Source: AC-32 sp963719275 | Lineage (GTDB): Bacteria > Actinomycetota > Thermoleophilia > Gaiellales > Gaiellaceae | Assembly (NCBI GenBank): GCA_963719275.1 | Contig: CAVRBT010000004.1 | Span: 620,001 to 684,000 of the forward strand | Reading direction: 5' to 3' | DNA: 64,000 bases | Part shown: positions 1 to 6,780 of the stretch, one piece after another | Position numbering within the stretch: the first letter of the stretch is position 1 | Layout: each line of letters opens with the position of its first letter | Made by a program: the position numbers and the translations under genes | The notes under the pieces: model-generated | What the model saw: the letters and a program-made list of their open reading frames with translations, nothing else | Databases searched by the model: none | Told to the model about the DNA's origin: nothing

Positions 1-409
1 TGGTGATGCCGAGCTTCTCGGCGATCTCCTCGTCGGTCGGCGCGCGGTGAAGCTTGCGCTCGAGCTCGGCGATCGCGCGCTCGATGTCGCGGGCGCGCGA
101 CCGGACCGAGCGCGGCACCCAGTCGAGCGCACGCAGCTCGTCGATGATCGAGCCCTTGATGCGCGCGATCGCGTAGGTCTCGAACTTGATGTCGCGGTCG
201 GGGTCGAAGCGCTCGATCGCCCCGATCAGGCCCAGGAGCCCGTACGAGACGAGGTCGTTCTCGTCCACGTGCGCGGGCAGGCCGCTGCCGAGCCGGCCGG
301 CCACGTACTTGACGAGCGGCGCGTACGTGAGGATGAGGCGGTCACGGGTCCCCTGGTCCTTCGTCTTCGCGTATTCGCGCCAGAGAGCCTGGGTCTCGTC
401 CTGAGCCAC
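1..409 (-). CDS. FliA/WhiG-family RNA polymerase sigma factor (N-terminal part; runs off the window)
   Basis: This is an alternative sigma factor of the sigma-28 (FliA/WhiG) group, which directs RNA polymerase to motility or development promoters. The GTG at 409 starts an N-terminus containing WREYAKTKDQ. Region 2 follows: RDRLILTYAPLVKYVA, then DLVSYGLLGLIGAIERFDP and FETYAIARIKGSIIDEL, ending in the 2.4-like LDWVPRSVR. Region 3 begins with a helix and APTDEEIAEKLGIT, where the window ends, so the region 4 HTH is not visible. No earlier in-frame start is more convincing, and the N-terminal spacing fits the family. In actinobacteria this gene often lies near yraN/comM/dprA; here that block is about 59 kb away at the other end of the window. 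FliA versus WhiG cannot be decided from the part seen. Confidence 0.93.
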   Translation of the reverse strand, partial: MAQDETQALWREYAKTKDQGTRDRLILTYAPLVKYVAGRLGSGLPAHVDENDLVSYGLLGLIGAIERFDPDRDIKFETYAIARIKGSIIDELRALDWVPRSVRSRARDIERAIAELERKLHRAPTDEEIAEKLGIT

Positions 410-425
410 GCCTAGAGAATACGGC

Positions 426-623
426 TCAGGGCCGCGGTTTCCTCAGGTTGCGGATGCTGAGCGTGAGGAGCCAGAGGCCGATCGCGCCCGCCGCGACCAC
501 CACCACGACCAGGCCCGGCTCGTTGTCGACGGCCTCTGCTGCGGCGGCCGCGATCCCGACGAAGACGATCGCGAGCACGAAGAAGAGCGCGCCGAGCGAG
601 TGCCTGGGAGGCGGCGAAGCCAT
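426..623 (-). CDS. small two-helix membrane protein, unknown function
   Basis: This encodes a 65-residue protein starting at ATG 623. It has a short polar N-terminus, a hydrophobic helix (about residues 11-30, LGALFFVLAIVFVGIAAAA), a charged loop containing VDNEPG, a second helix (about 38-57) and a basic tail RNLRKPRP. This is the pattern of a small inner-membrane hairpin protein with both ends in the cytoplasm. I recognise no family. It lies 16 bases upstream of the sigma factor on the same strand, so the two may be cotranscribed. Its start faces the tandem palindromes at 642-664, so its promoter probably lies there. The coherent amphipathic layout supports a real gene, but the length is short. 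Confidence 0.55.
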   Translation of the reverse strand: MASPPPRHSLGALFFVLAIVFVGIAAAAAEAVDNEPGLVVVVVAAGAIGLWLLTLSIRNLRKPRP

Positions 624-641
624 GGCGGAAATCTAGAACCA

Positions 642-664
642 GTGACTGTCACTGTGACCGTCAC
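642..664. promoter_or_regulatory. two tandem GTGAC-N-GTCAC palindromes, candidate operator
   Basis: Two 11-bp palindromes, GTGACTGTCAC (642-652) and GTGACCGTCAC (654-664), have centres 12 bp apart, close to one helical turn. They sit between the divergent small membrane protein (start 623) and the tRNA-Trp promoter (-10 at 693). This layout suits a dimeric repressor such as a TetR-type regulator, binding cooperatively. No cognate regulator is adjacent. Confidence 0.45.
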
Positions 665-692
665 CGGGTTCGGGGCCGTCAGGGGCCGCGGC

Positions 693-698
693 TACAAT
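693..698 (+). promoter_or_regulatory. -10 element of the tRNA-Trp promoter
   Basis: TACAAT lies 17 bases before the first base of the mature tRNA, a suitable place for the -10 hexamer. The -35 region at about 669-675 is a poor match to TTGACA and overlaps the downstream edge of the tandem palindromes. Confidence 0.5.
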
Positions 699-714
699 CG
701 GCCCCGCAACCCCT

Positions 715-787
715 AGGGGCGTAGCTCAACTGGCAGAGCACCGGTCTCCAAAACCGGGGGTTGCAGGTTCGAGTCCTGCCGCCCCTG
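715..787 (+). tRNA. tRNA-Trp (anticodon CCA)
   Basis: The full cloverleaf is visible: a 7-bp acceptor stem (715-721 with 780-786), anticodon stem CCGGT/ACCGG around the loop CTCCAAA giving anticodon CCA, T stem GCAGG/CCTGC with the loop TTCGAGT, and discriminator G787 as usual for tRNA-Trp. The 3' CCA is not encoded. Its 3' 44 bases are repeated at 6842-6885, marking it as the integration site of the element to its right. Confidence 0.97.
744..787 (+). repeat. attL: 3' end of tRNA-Trp
   Basis: This 44-base direct repeat matches 6842-6885 at 43 positions; the one difference is G760 versus A6858. It covers the anticodon loop, variable region, T arm and 3' acceptor strand, so the tRNA remains intact after integration. 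Confidence 0.88.
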
Positions 788-894
788 TTTCGCTCGCTAG
801 GCCTGAAACCCGCATGGTTGACTGGTTTTCTTGTTTTATTTCTTGCCGCGGCTGAGTTCCCATTCGACTCCAATATGGGCTGAAGTTCGGATCT

Positions 895-916
895 GACTGT
901 GGCGCGACTGTGGCGC
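895..916 (+). repeat. left pair of GACTGTGGCGC repeats, candidate arm-type sites
   Basis: GACTGTGGCGC occurs twice back to back (895-905, 906-916), between attL and the integrase start. A related pair in the same orientation lies just inside attR (6781-6803). Pairs of short direct repeats near both ends of a tyrosine-integrase element are what arm-type integrase or excisionase sites look like. Confidence 0.5.
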
Positions 917-947
917 CGCCGTCCGACGGCCTCGTCATCCTGACCTC

Positions 948-2090
948 GTGAGCCCTGGAATCCGCGTCCGCCACGGCAAGCTCTGTCCGACTCGCAGCGG
1001 CGGCCGGTGCACGTGCAAGCCGACGTATCAGGCGAACGTCTGGAGCGCCCGAGAGGGCAAGCGTCTCTTCAAGACGTTCCCGTCCCTCGCCGAGGCGAAG
1101 GCGTGGCGGGCGGAGGCGCAGGTGGCGCTGCGGCAGGGCACCATGCGCGCCGGCGCGTCCGGGACGCTCCGCGAGGCTGCCGAGGCCTGGCTCGAAGGGG
1201 CGGGCAGCGGCGCGATCCGAAACCGGAGCGGCCACCGGTACAAGCCGTCGGCGCTGCGCGGCTACGAGGCCGCGCTGGTCGGGCGCGTGCTGCCGGAGCT
1301 CGGCGGCGCCCGCCTGTCGGAGATCCGCCGGATCGACGTCCAGGACCTCGCCGACCGGCTCTGCGCCGGCGGGCTCGATGCGAGCACCGTCCGAAACACG
1401 CTGATGCCACTGCGGGCGATCTTCCGCCGCGCGCTCGCCCGCGGCGATGTCGCCGTGAATCCGACGAGCGGTCTCGAGCTTCCGGCGGTTGAGGGCAGCC
1501 GGGACCGCATCGCCTCGCCCGCGGAAGGGGCAGCGCTGCTCGCCGCGTTGCCCGAGCGAGACCGTGCGCTGTGGGCGACCGCCATGTACGCGGGACGGGG
1601 TGAGCTGCTGGCGCTGCGCTGGGAGGACGTCGACCTCAATTCCGGCGTGATCCACGTCGAGCGTTCCTGGGACGCCAAGGAAGGCGTCGTCGCCCCCAAG
1701 AGCCGGGCCGCCAGGCGAACGGTGCCGATCGCGTCGGTGCTACGGGACTACCTCGTCGAGCACAAGCTGCGCTCGGGCCGTCGCGTCGGGCTCGCGTTCG
1801 GCACGAGCTACACGCAGCCGTTCACGCCCTCGAATGTCCGCAAGCGAGCGAACGCCACCTGGCTACGCGCCGGCCTCGACCCGATCGGGCTTCACGAGTG
1901 CCGCCACACCTTTGCCTCGCTGATGATCGCCGCCGGCGTGAACGCGAAAGCGCTGAGCACGTACATGGGCCATTCGTCGGTCACGATCACGCTCGACCGC
2001 TACGGCCACCTGATGCCGGGCAACGAGAGCGAGGCGGCCGCGCGGCTCGACGCCTACCTCTCCCAAGCGATGACCGCAACTGGTGACTAG
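948..2090 (+). CDS. tyrosine recombinase/integrase of the tRNA-Trp element, catalytic Arg motif apparently deleted
   Basis: This 380-residue phage-type integrase would recombine the element with the tRNA-Trp 3' end. The N-terminus (1-70) is an arm-binding type region with the motif GGRCTCKPTYQA. Residues 72-180 form the core-binding SAM-like domain and 190-375 the catalytic domain. Catalytic residues seen are the beta-hairpin Lys251 (APKSRAARR), His316 and Arg319 (HECRHTFAS), His342 (MGHSS) and nucleophile Tyr352 (LDRYGHLMP). The first Arg motif is abnormal: the family has YAG-L-R-R-G-E-L, but here YAGRGELLALRW (around 214-224) is two residues short, as if six bases were lost at about 1595. 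That removes the Arg spaced two residues before Glu, so activity is doubtful. The GTG at 948 is the only start giving the full N-terminal domain. Its position beside attL fits its role. Confidence 0.92.
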   Translation: MSPGIRVRHGKLCPTRSGGRCTCKPTYQANVWSAREGKRLFKTFPSLAEAKAWRAEAQVALRQGTMRAGASGTLREAAEAWLEGAGSGAIRNRSGHRYKPSALRGYEAALVGRVLPELGGARLSEIRRIDVQDLADRLCAGGLDASTVRNTLMPLRAIFRRALARGDVAVNPTSGLELPAVEGSRDRIASPAEGAALLAALPERDRALWATAMYAGRGELLALRWEDVDLNSGVIHVERSWDAKEGVVAPKSRAARRTVPIASVLRDYLVEHKLRSGRRVGLAFGTSYTQPFTPSNVRKRANATWLRAGLDPIGLHECRHTFASLMIAAGVNAKALSTYMGHSSVTITLDRYGHLMPGNESEAAARLDAYLSQAMTATGD

Positions 2091-2113
2091 GGAGGGTTTG
2101 GCGAAAAAAGCCG

Positions 2114-2346
2114 CTAGGATCGTTCGAACCAGCGACGGAGTCGCGCCGAAAGAGACGGTGCGTGAGCCGCTTCGCTGACTTGGCGCTCAAGTTCTTGCAT
2201 AGCCGCGTCGTAGTTAGCTGCGTGTCGTGCTCCAACGATCCGACCGTGATGCCAGTCGGTTTGTGCGTCAGACGCACAGCGGAATCGACCGTTTCGGTCG
2301 TTTCGTCCCGATAGACCTCCACCTCTATCTCGCTCTTGTCGATCAC
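2114..2346 (-). pseudogene. small RF-1-domain (peptide chain release factor-like) protein lacking GGQ, frameshifted
   Basis: From GTG 2346 the protein reads IDKSEIEVEVYRDETTETV then DSAVRLTHKPTGITV, which closely matches the conserved core of class I release factors after their GGQ motif (DSAVRITHIPTG). The reading frame then fails. The next frame resumes with NYDAAMQELERQVSEAA and ends ARLRRWFERS before a TAG at 2114, matching the helix that follows in RF-like proteins. One missing base between about 2214 and 2250 would restore a 77-residue protein. GGQ, needed for peptidyl-tRNA hydrolysis, is absent (the position reads TTETV), so even the repaired protein would not be a normal release factor. 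It diverges from the next gene by 35 bases. Its function is unknown. Confidence 0.55.
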
Positions 2347-2381
2347 CCGCTAAACGGTATCGGGTTGCGATCGGATAACGA

Positions 2382-2651
2382 GTGGCGAAACTAGCGAGCG
2401 TGTCCGCCAACGAACGAGGAGAGGTCGTGGCCCTCATAGATCGCTTCCTGAGCGGAGAGGATCAGTCACTCGGCTTGGCAAACGAGATAGAGGGGCGACT
2501 TCTGGCTTCGTTCTCGGATGCCGCATGGTTCGATGAGGTCGAGACGGCACTCGCGCTCTATCGCCCCGGTGGTGGCGAGCACTTGCTCGACGCCGAGGGC
2601 CTCGCTTCCTTCCTTCGCTCAGTACGCGCTCAGATCAGCGCTCCCACCTGA
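2382..2651 (+). CDS. hypothetical 89-residue protein of the integrative element
   Basis: The GTG at 2382 opens a soluble, acidic, mostly helical protein: VVALIDRFLSGEDQSLGLA, then RLLASFSDAAWFDEVETALA and FLRSVRAQISAPT. I recognise no family; it has no signal peptide or membrane segment. It is divergent from the release-factor-like pseudogene, with only 35 bases between starts, and lies upstream of HicB/HicA. Codon use is less GC-biased than in the chromosome around it (it uses ATA, and AT-rich third positions are frequent), consistent with transferred DNA. A later in-frame GTG could also serve as start. Confidence 0.5.
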   Translation: MAKLASVSANERGEVVALIDRFLSGEDQSLGLANEIEGRLLASFSDAAWFDEVETALALYRPGGGEHLLDAEGLASFLRSVRAQISAPT

Positions 2652-2715
2652 TGCCTCAGTTTTTTCCGCCAAACCCACCTAGCTTGGCCCTCTCTCTCAG
2701 GCTACGGTGTGTTCA

Positions 2716-2934
2716 ATGAGCGACACGCTTCGGCTGACGATCACGTACGACGAGCCCGACGAGGACGGCTGGATCGTCGCACGCGTCGTCCAGGTGCCCG
2801 GCGCGATCAGTCAGGGCCGAACCCGCGAGGAGGCGCGTGAGAACGTCATCGACGCTCTCCGCCTCATGCTTGCCCCGGACGACGACACGGACACCGGCAG
2901 CAGCGAGCCGCTCGAGCTGACATTCGCTCCGTGA
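2716..2934 (+). CDS. hicB: HicB-family antitoxin
   Basis: This is a 72-residue antitoxin that neutralises HicA. The protein begins SDTLRLTITYDEPDEDGWIV and continues ARVVQVPGAISQGRTREEAR and ENVIDALRLML, the partially degraded RNase-H-like fold of HicB (beta strand, GW, PG-A-x-QG-T-EEA, then a helix). The ATG at 2716 is preferred to GTG 2707 because the conserved strand begins at once. No C-terminal DNA-binding domain is present, so autoregulation would need another factor. The stop overlaps the hicA start by four bases (GTGA), giving translational coupling. The antitoxin-first order is less common than hicAB. In this element it probably acts as an addiction module. Confidence 0.85.
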   Translation: MSDTLRLTITYDEPDEDGWIVARVVQVPGAISQGRTREEARENVIDALRLMLAPDDDTDTGSSEPLELTFAP

Positions 2935-3116
2935 AGCGCCGCGATCTCGAGCGGCACCTGACCGCTCACGGCGCCCGGAAGGTGGCGGAAGGCGGCAAGC
3001 ACACGAAGTGGCGCAGCGCCGACAGAACTCGTGCAACGGCAGTCCCCCGCCACCGCGAGATCGGCCCCGGCCTTGTGCGGGCGATCTGCGCCCAGCTCGA
3101 TATTCCCACTCCGTGA
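2931..3116 (+). CDS. hicA: HicA-family mRNA interferase toxin
   Basis: A 61-residue toxin that cleaves mRNA in a translation-independent way when not bound by HicB. The sequence shows the double-stranded-RNA-binding-like fold: KRRDLERHLTAHGARKVAEG, then GGKHTKW with His24 at the usual catalytic position, RATAVPRHREIGPGLVRAI and an ILPT-like end. Length matches the family (about 60 residues). The GTG start at 2931 overlaps the hicB stop. The IS110 element begins about 30 bases downstream, so the pair probably lost its original downstream neighbour there. Confidence 0.85.
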   Translation: MKRRDLERHLTAHGARKVAEGGKHTKWRSADRTRATAVPRHREIGPGLVRAICAQLDIPTP

Positions 3117-3148
3117 AGCGGAGTCCGTCCCGGCGTCGTACAGCAACT

Positions 3149-3404
3149 GAAACCCATGGACGAGCAGACACAGATGCATGCGTGTTAGTCCTTCGGGGGT
3201 CGCCGTCGCTTGCTGACGGCGGCGAGCCCCGGAGGTGACTCTGCAGATGCATGCTCGGCTTGGGCCGTGGCCTTCCGCTGGTGAGTGTCCCTCCGGGGCT
3301 CACCTGGTTGAGCGGCGTCGCTTGATAGGAGCTTGGGGTTTCCCCCACGCGTGCTTGCGCACCGCTCGGCCGCATCGTACGCCCCGCGGAGAAGGAGGTT
3401 CGCT
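3149..3404 (+). ncRNA. candidate IS110 bridge RNA (structured left-end RNA)
   Basis: No gene fits this stretch, but it is rich in strong hairpins: 3187-3240 (long stem, loop GCTTGCT), 3280-3285 with 3299-3304 (GGTGAG/CTCACC), and 3310-3315 with 3362-3367 (GAGCGG/CCGCTC). This order resembles a 5' stem-loop followed by two guide loops, as described for IS621. Inside the last loop, ATAGGAGCT (3325-3333) is identical to the element's right end (4457-4465), and GGGTTTC (3336-3342) is the reverse complement of the proposed left end GAAACCC (3149-3155); these could be donor guides. An 11-base repeat CAGATGCATGC (3171-3181, 3244-3254) flanks the first hairpin. Exact RNA ends are unknown. Confidence 0.45.
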
Positions 3405-4445
3405 GTGGTCACGATCGGGATCGACGCGCACAAGAGCTCGCTCGCCGTCTCGCTGGTCGACGAGCTCGGGCGTGAGCTGGCGGCACGCGAGTTTGCCAAC
3501 GAGCCGCGCGCGCACCGCGCGCTGCATGCCTGGGCGCTGAAGCTGGCTCCCGGCGAGCGGCGCTTCGGGATCGAGGGCACCGGCTGGGTCGGGCGCGGGA
3601 TCGCCTGCTTGCTGCTCGAGTGCGGCGAGAGAGTGGTCGACGTGCGTGGAGCGCTCAGCGAGCGTCAGCGCCGGCGGCTGCGCGGCGCCGGCAAGAGCGA
3701 TCCGCGCGACGCGCTCGCGATCGCCCGCGTTACCGCCCGCGAAGAGCTGCCGCCGGTGCGGCCCGACTCGCCCGCGCGCGACCTGAAGCTGCTCTGCGAC
3801 TACCGGCTGCAGCTGATCGGCGAGCGCACCCGCACCGCGAACCGCTTGCACGCCGACCTCGTCTCGCTGCGGCCCGGCTACGAGCGGAGCCTGCCCCGGC
3901 TCGACTCGCCGCCACGGCTCGAGCGGGCGGAGCGGCTGCTCGCCGGCGAGAGCGGCGTGCAGGCGCTGCTGGCGGGCCGGCGGATCGAGGCGCTCGCCCG
4001 GCTCGACGCCGAGATCAAGCAGCTCGAGCGGGAGATTGCCCGGGCCGTGCGGGCGCTCGCGAGCGGCCTGCCCCAGCTGGTTGGGATCAGCTACCTGAGT
4101 GCCGGGCGGATCATCGGCGAGGTCGGCGACATCGGCCGCATCGCCAGCAAGGCCCGCTTCGCGCGCATGAACGGCACCGCCCCGATTCCGGCCTCCTCGG
4201 GCCAGACACAGCGGCACCGCCTCAACCGGGGCGGCAACCGGCGCCTGAATCACACGCTGCACATGATGGCGCTGACTCAGGCCCGCATGGACCCGCGCGC
4301 CCGTGCCTACGTCGAGCGCCGCCGGGGTGAGGGCCGCACCAAGCGCGACGCCGTCCGCGCGCTCAAACGCCACCTCTCCGACGTCGTCTACCAGCAGCTC
4401 CGCGCCGATGCCGCGCTCAACGGAGGCAGATCCACGACGAGCTGA
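3405..4445 (+). CDS. IS110-family transposase (DEDD/RuvC-like recombinase)
   Basis: A 346-residue RNA-guided recombinase of the IS110 type. The N-terminal RuvC-like domain shows the DEDD set: Asp7 (IGIDAHK), Glu57 (IEGTGWVG), Asp99 and Asp102 (GKSDPRDA). A coiled-coil linker (about 180-220) follows, then the transposase_20 domain with GTAPIPASSGQTQRHRLNRG around 257-276; Ser264/Ser265 include the serine used for strand exchange in this family. The start is GTG 3405, chosen because AAGGAGG lies six bases upstream (3392-3398) and the family begins at VTIGIDAHK; the longer reading from 3333 would consume the putative RNA. The protein looks complete and undamaged. The end is followed within a few bases by TTGACA in the right end. 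Confidence 0.92.
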   Translation: MVTIGIDAHKSSLAVSLVDELGRELAAREFANEPRAHRALHAWALKLAPGERRFGIEGTGWVGRGIACLLLECGERVVDVRGALSERQRRRLRGAGKSDPRDALAIARVTAREELPPVRPDSPARDLKLLCDYRLQLIGERTRTANRLHADLVSLRPGYERSLPRLDSPPRLERAERLLAGESGVQALLAGRRIEALARLDAEIKQLEREIARAVRALASGLPQLVGISYLSAGRIIGEVGDIGRIASKARFARMNGTAPIPASSGQTQRHRLNRGGNRRLNHTLHMMALTQARMDPRARAYVERRRGEGRTKRDAVRALKRHLSDVVYQQLRADAALNGGRSTTS

Positions 4446-4498
4446 GACGGCTTGACATAGGAGCTCACTTCCGTGCAAATGAGCAGCAGGATTGTTGT

Positions 4499-5026
4499 AT
4501 GGTGTACGACATGACCTCGCGTCGGCGTCGTCGACAAGCCGCGGCCCAGCATCGTCACGCGAGGAGCCAGGACGCGGCTCTCGCCAGCGGGCTGAAGCTC
4601 GCCGACGACATCGACCGGCTCGCCTACACGCGCCAGCAGGCCGCCGAGGCGCTCGGCATCAGCCTGGCGACGTTCGACCAGCGGGTCGTCCCGGTGATCG
4701 CCACCGTGGAGACCGAGTGGGGCCGGCGTCTGATCCCGGTCGCCGAGCTCGAGCGCTACCTCGCAGAGCGGACTCAGCAGCCGCGCGCCAAGCGTCGGCC
4801 GGCAAAGCGGGCAGGCCGCAAGACGAGCATCCCACCCGAGCTGGACGCGCGAATCCGCGCCGAGCACGCCGGCGGGAGCAGTCTCGGTGAGATCGCACGC
4901 CGGCTCAACGCGGACCGCCTGCCCACGTCGCAGGGAGGCCGGCAGTGGTGGCCGTCGACGGTGCGCTCAGTTCTCGTCCGATCGAGGCCGCGCGAGTCCT
5001 CTCAGGGCGATCCCGGCGCACGCTGA
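4499..5026 (+). CDS. excisionase-like HTH protein with a recombinase-type C-terminal motif
   Basis: A 175-residue basic DNA-binding protein. After a very basic N-terminus (about 1-25), residues 41-92 form a MerR/excisionase-like helix-turn-helix: YTRQQAAEALGISLATFDQR, then a beta wing ending RRLIPVAELERYL. The C-terminal part (about 108-160) reads IPPELDARIRAEHAGG, SLGEIARRLNADRLPTSQGG and WWPSTVRSVL, which matches the helical region seen after the catalytic domain of large serine recombinases. A catalytic domain is absent. It is a good candidate for the element's excisionase or transcription regulator. ATG 4499 is used; ATG 4511 is an alternative. The IS110 element sits immediately upstream and may have displaced its promoter. 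Confidence 0.65.
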   Translation: MVYDMTSRRRRRQAAAQHRHARSQDAALASGLKLADDIDRLAYTRQQAAEALGISLATFDQRVVPVIATVETEWGRRLIPVAELERYLAERTQQPRAKRRPAKRAGRKTSIPPELDARIRAEHAGGSSLGEIARRLNADRLPTSQGGRQWWPSTVRSVLVRSRPRESSQGDPGAR

Positions 5027-5117
5027 GTGGGTCAGGCGTAAGGGATGCTGGCCCAGCCGAGCGTCCGCGTTACCGAAGCGGCACACCGGCCGCGCGTCTC
5101 CTACATGGGTGGGACAG

Positions 5118-6301
5118 CTAGCGCAGCGGCACCGGGCGCAGCGCACGGGCGACGCGGAGAGCGGCGGCGCGATTCAGCACGTAGTTCCCGTGCTGAGACT
5201 TGGTCGCGAGGACGAACACGCCGTCCCGGCTGAGCTCGGCGACGATCGAAGGCCTGGAGCTCGGACTCGTGAGCGTGTCCGGCTTCTCCAGCGTCATGCG
5301 ACCAGGAAGAGAAGCTCCCCGGGCCCCGTGCAGGTCGCGGGCATTGAACTCGCTGATCGCGACGTTTCCGTAGTCGTAGAGGACATACGTTGCCGCCTTC
5401 GGGCTGATACCGGTGGGGGGATCGAAGGTCGAGCCGATCGTGACCGCCTGCAGACGATTGCCATCGAAGCGCTCGCCAAGCCAGAGCGGCCTTTGTCCGA
5501 GCGCGCGGCGCGCCCGGAGAGCGTAGGGATCGCTCCCCCTCACGGACAGCTCGGGGGACTGGTCGACATGCCTCTTGGTCGGGTTCGGCACCACGAACGC
5601 GTACTTGCCGGCGGCGATGTCGGGCTTGCGCTCGAGCACCAGCGCTTCCGAGGAGATCTTGCCATCGAGGTACATGCGGTCGGCGACCGGCTCGTGCGTG
5701 CGCGGGTCGAGGCCGATCCGCTCGCCGAGGCCCGGAGGCGCTGCGAACCCCCCAGCCTGCCGCGGCGCAATCCAAATGACTGGGCGGCCATGGAAGGTCC
5801 CGATGCCGGGCTGCCGCGAATACCGGGACGTGTCCAGCGGCCAGTAATTTCCGAAGGAGAAGGACCCCTGAACGCACGGTCTGGGAGCCGAACGGGCGCA
5901 GCCGAACGCGTCATCATGCTGGACCCGGCCGTCGGCCCGAGTCACGACGCGATTGACGTTACCGCGGCCGTCGTACCAGATCGCGCTGGTTGTCCGGACC
6001 GGCCGCCCCGTCCCCGTCGCGAGATCCACGCTGACGGGTTGGGAGAGGTCCAGGTCTCGAGAACGCGGCGTGCGACTGGCCCCTGACTCTGGACGACGTG
6101 GAAGCCGGGTGGAGCGTGGACGGCAACTGCCCCACCGCCACCGCCGGTCAGCTCGAGACTCGCCCAGATCCCGCCGGCGACGAGAAGTGCGAGCAGACCG
6201 AGCGACGCAAGCGCGAAGTTTCGGCGGCGTCCGCGCCTTCGCGCGGTGGCGATCAGTGCGGCGAGGCGAGACCGAGGCGATTGGAGCGTCGACTCCGTCA
6301 T
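5118..6301 (-). pseudogene. membrane-anchored extracytoplasmic protein, frameshifted
   Basis: From ATG 6301 the N-terminal frame encodes about 27 basic cytoplasmic residues, a membrane helix (FALASLGLLALLVAGGIWAS) and the start of an outside domain, PPGFHVVQSQGPVARRVLE. The remainder is in another frame, from DLDLSQPVSVDLATGTGRPV through WYDGRGNVNRVVTRADG and YWPLDTSRYSRQPGIGTFHG to a TAG at 5118. Restoring one base around 6045-6062 gives a 394-residue type II membrane protein. The outside domain has no recognised family; its strand-rich WYDGRG/YLDGKI pattern suggests a beta-sheet sensor or LppX-like lipid-binding fold. It is divergent from the GntR gene and shares its operator. Whether the frameshift is real or a sequence error is open. 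Confidence 0.65.
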
Positions 6302-6312
6302 CAGAAAAGCTA

Positions 6313-6327
6313 TTGTTACTAGTACAA
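6313..6327. promoter_or_regulatory. palindromic GntR-type operator between divergent genes
   Basis: TTGTTACTAGTACAA is a near-perfect palindrome centred on ACTAGT, similar in style to GntR/YtrA-family operators. It touches the gntR GTG (6328) and ends 12 bases from the divergent ATG (6301), so a bound repressor would cover both starts. No Shine-Dalgarno precedes GTG 6328, so the gntR mRNA may be leaderless. Confidence 0.5.
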
Positions 6328-6672
6328 GTGTTCCATGTCAAACTGAACCGAAACGAGCCGACAGACCTTCACGAGCAGGTTGCGGCCGAGATTCGCCGCG
6401 CGATCGCGAACGGAGAGGCCCGCCCGGGCGAGCGGCTGCCGTCCGCGCTCGACCTGGCCTCCGTGCTGAAGGTGAACCGAAACACCGTCCTCCGCGCGCT
6501 CCGGCGACTTCGGGACGAGGGGCTGCTCGAGGTCCGGCGCGGTAGGGGCATCACGGTCGTCGCGACGCCAGAGCAGGGCGAGCTCCACGCGCGCGTGCGC
6601 GAGCTCGTCGAGTTCGCCCGGCGCCATGGCTGCCGGCGCGACGAGCTCGTCGATCTGATCCGCGCGGTCTAG
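6328..6672 (+). CDS. GntR-family (YtrA/YhcF-like) transcriptional regulator
   Basis: A 114-residue short GntR regulator without a ligand-binding domain of FadR or UTRA type. The winged HTH is at about 12-80: DLHEQVAAEIRRAIANGEAR, PGERLPSALDLASVLKVNRN and TVLRALRRLRDEGLLEVRRG, followed by a short helical tail (85-114) containing VRELVEFARRHGC, typical of the YtrA group. It probably represses itself and the divergent membrane protein through the palindrome at 6313-6327. YtrA-type genes usually accompany ABC transporters; none is present here. GTG 6328 is chosen because the HTH begins within 12 residues. It is the last gene before attR. Confidence 0.88.
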   Translation: MFHVKLNRNEPTDLHEQVAAEIRRAIANGEARPGERLPSALDLASVLKVNRNTVLRALRRLRDEGLLEVRRGRGITVVATPEQGELHARVRELVEFARRHGCRRDELVDLIRAV

Positions 6673-6780
6673 TCCGGCGGGCTGGATCTAGCCGAACGAT
6701 GCGCTGCACCCCGGAGCCGACCGCGTCGGGTGACGGTAAGACTCGGCGGGTTGGTCTGTCTAGGGCCGTCGCCGTTCTGT

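Larger units (their letters stand above)
3149..4465 (+). mobile_element. IS110-family insertion element (ends proposed)
   Basis: A single transposase gene follows a roughly 255-base structured non-coding left end and precedes a very short right end, the IS110-group layout. IS110 elements have no long terminal inverted repeats. I propose ends from a shared CT core: CT at 3147-3148 just before GAAACCC and CT at 4464-4465 after ATAGGAG. TTGACA (4452-4457) lies in the right end, where a -35 box would help form a junction promoter on the circle, though no convincing -10 follows at the proposed junction. The empty target would read GTACAGCAA-CT-CACTTCC. The boundaries are inferred. Confidence 0.5.

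Noticed and set aside
679..873. Minus-strand reading GGRTRTCNPRFWR across tRNA-Trp, and a similar one at 6669-6941
   Set aside because: This is the well-known antisense translation of a tRNA 3' half; both copies come from attL and attR.
3300..4478. 392-codon minus-strand reading opposite the IS110 transposase
   Set aside because: Antisense shadow; the plus strand has intact DEDD and Ser motifs and a good ribosome site.
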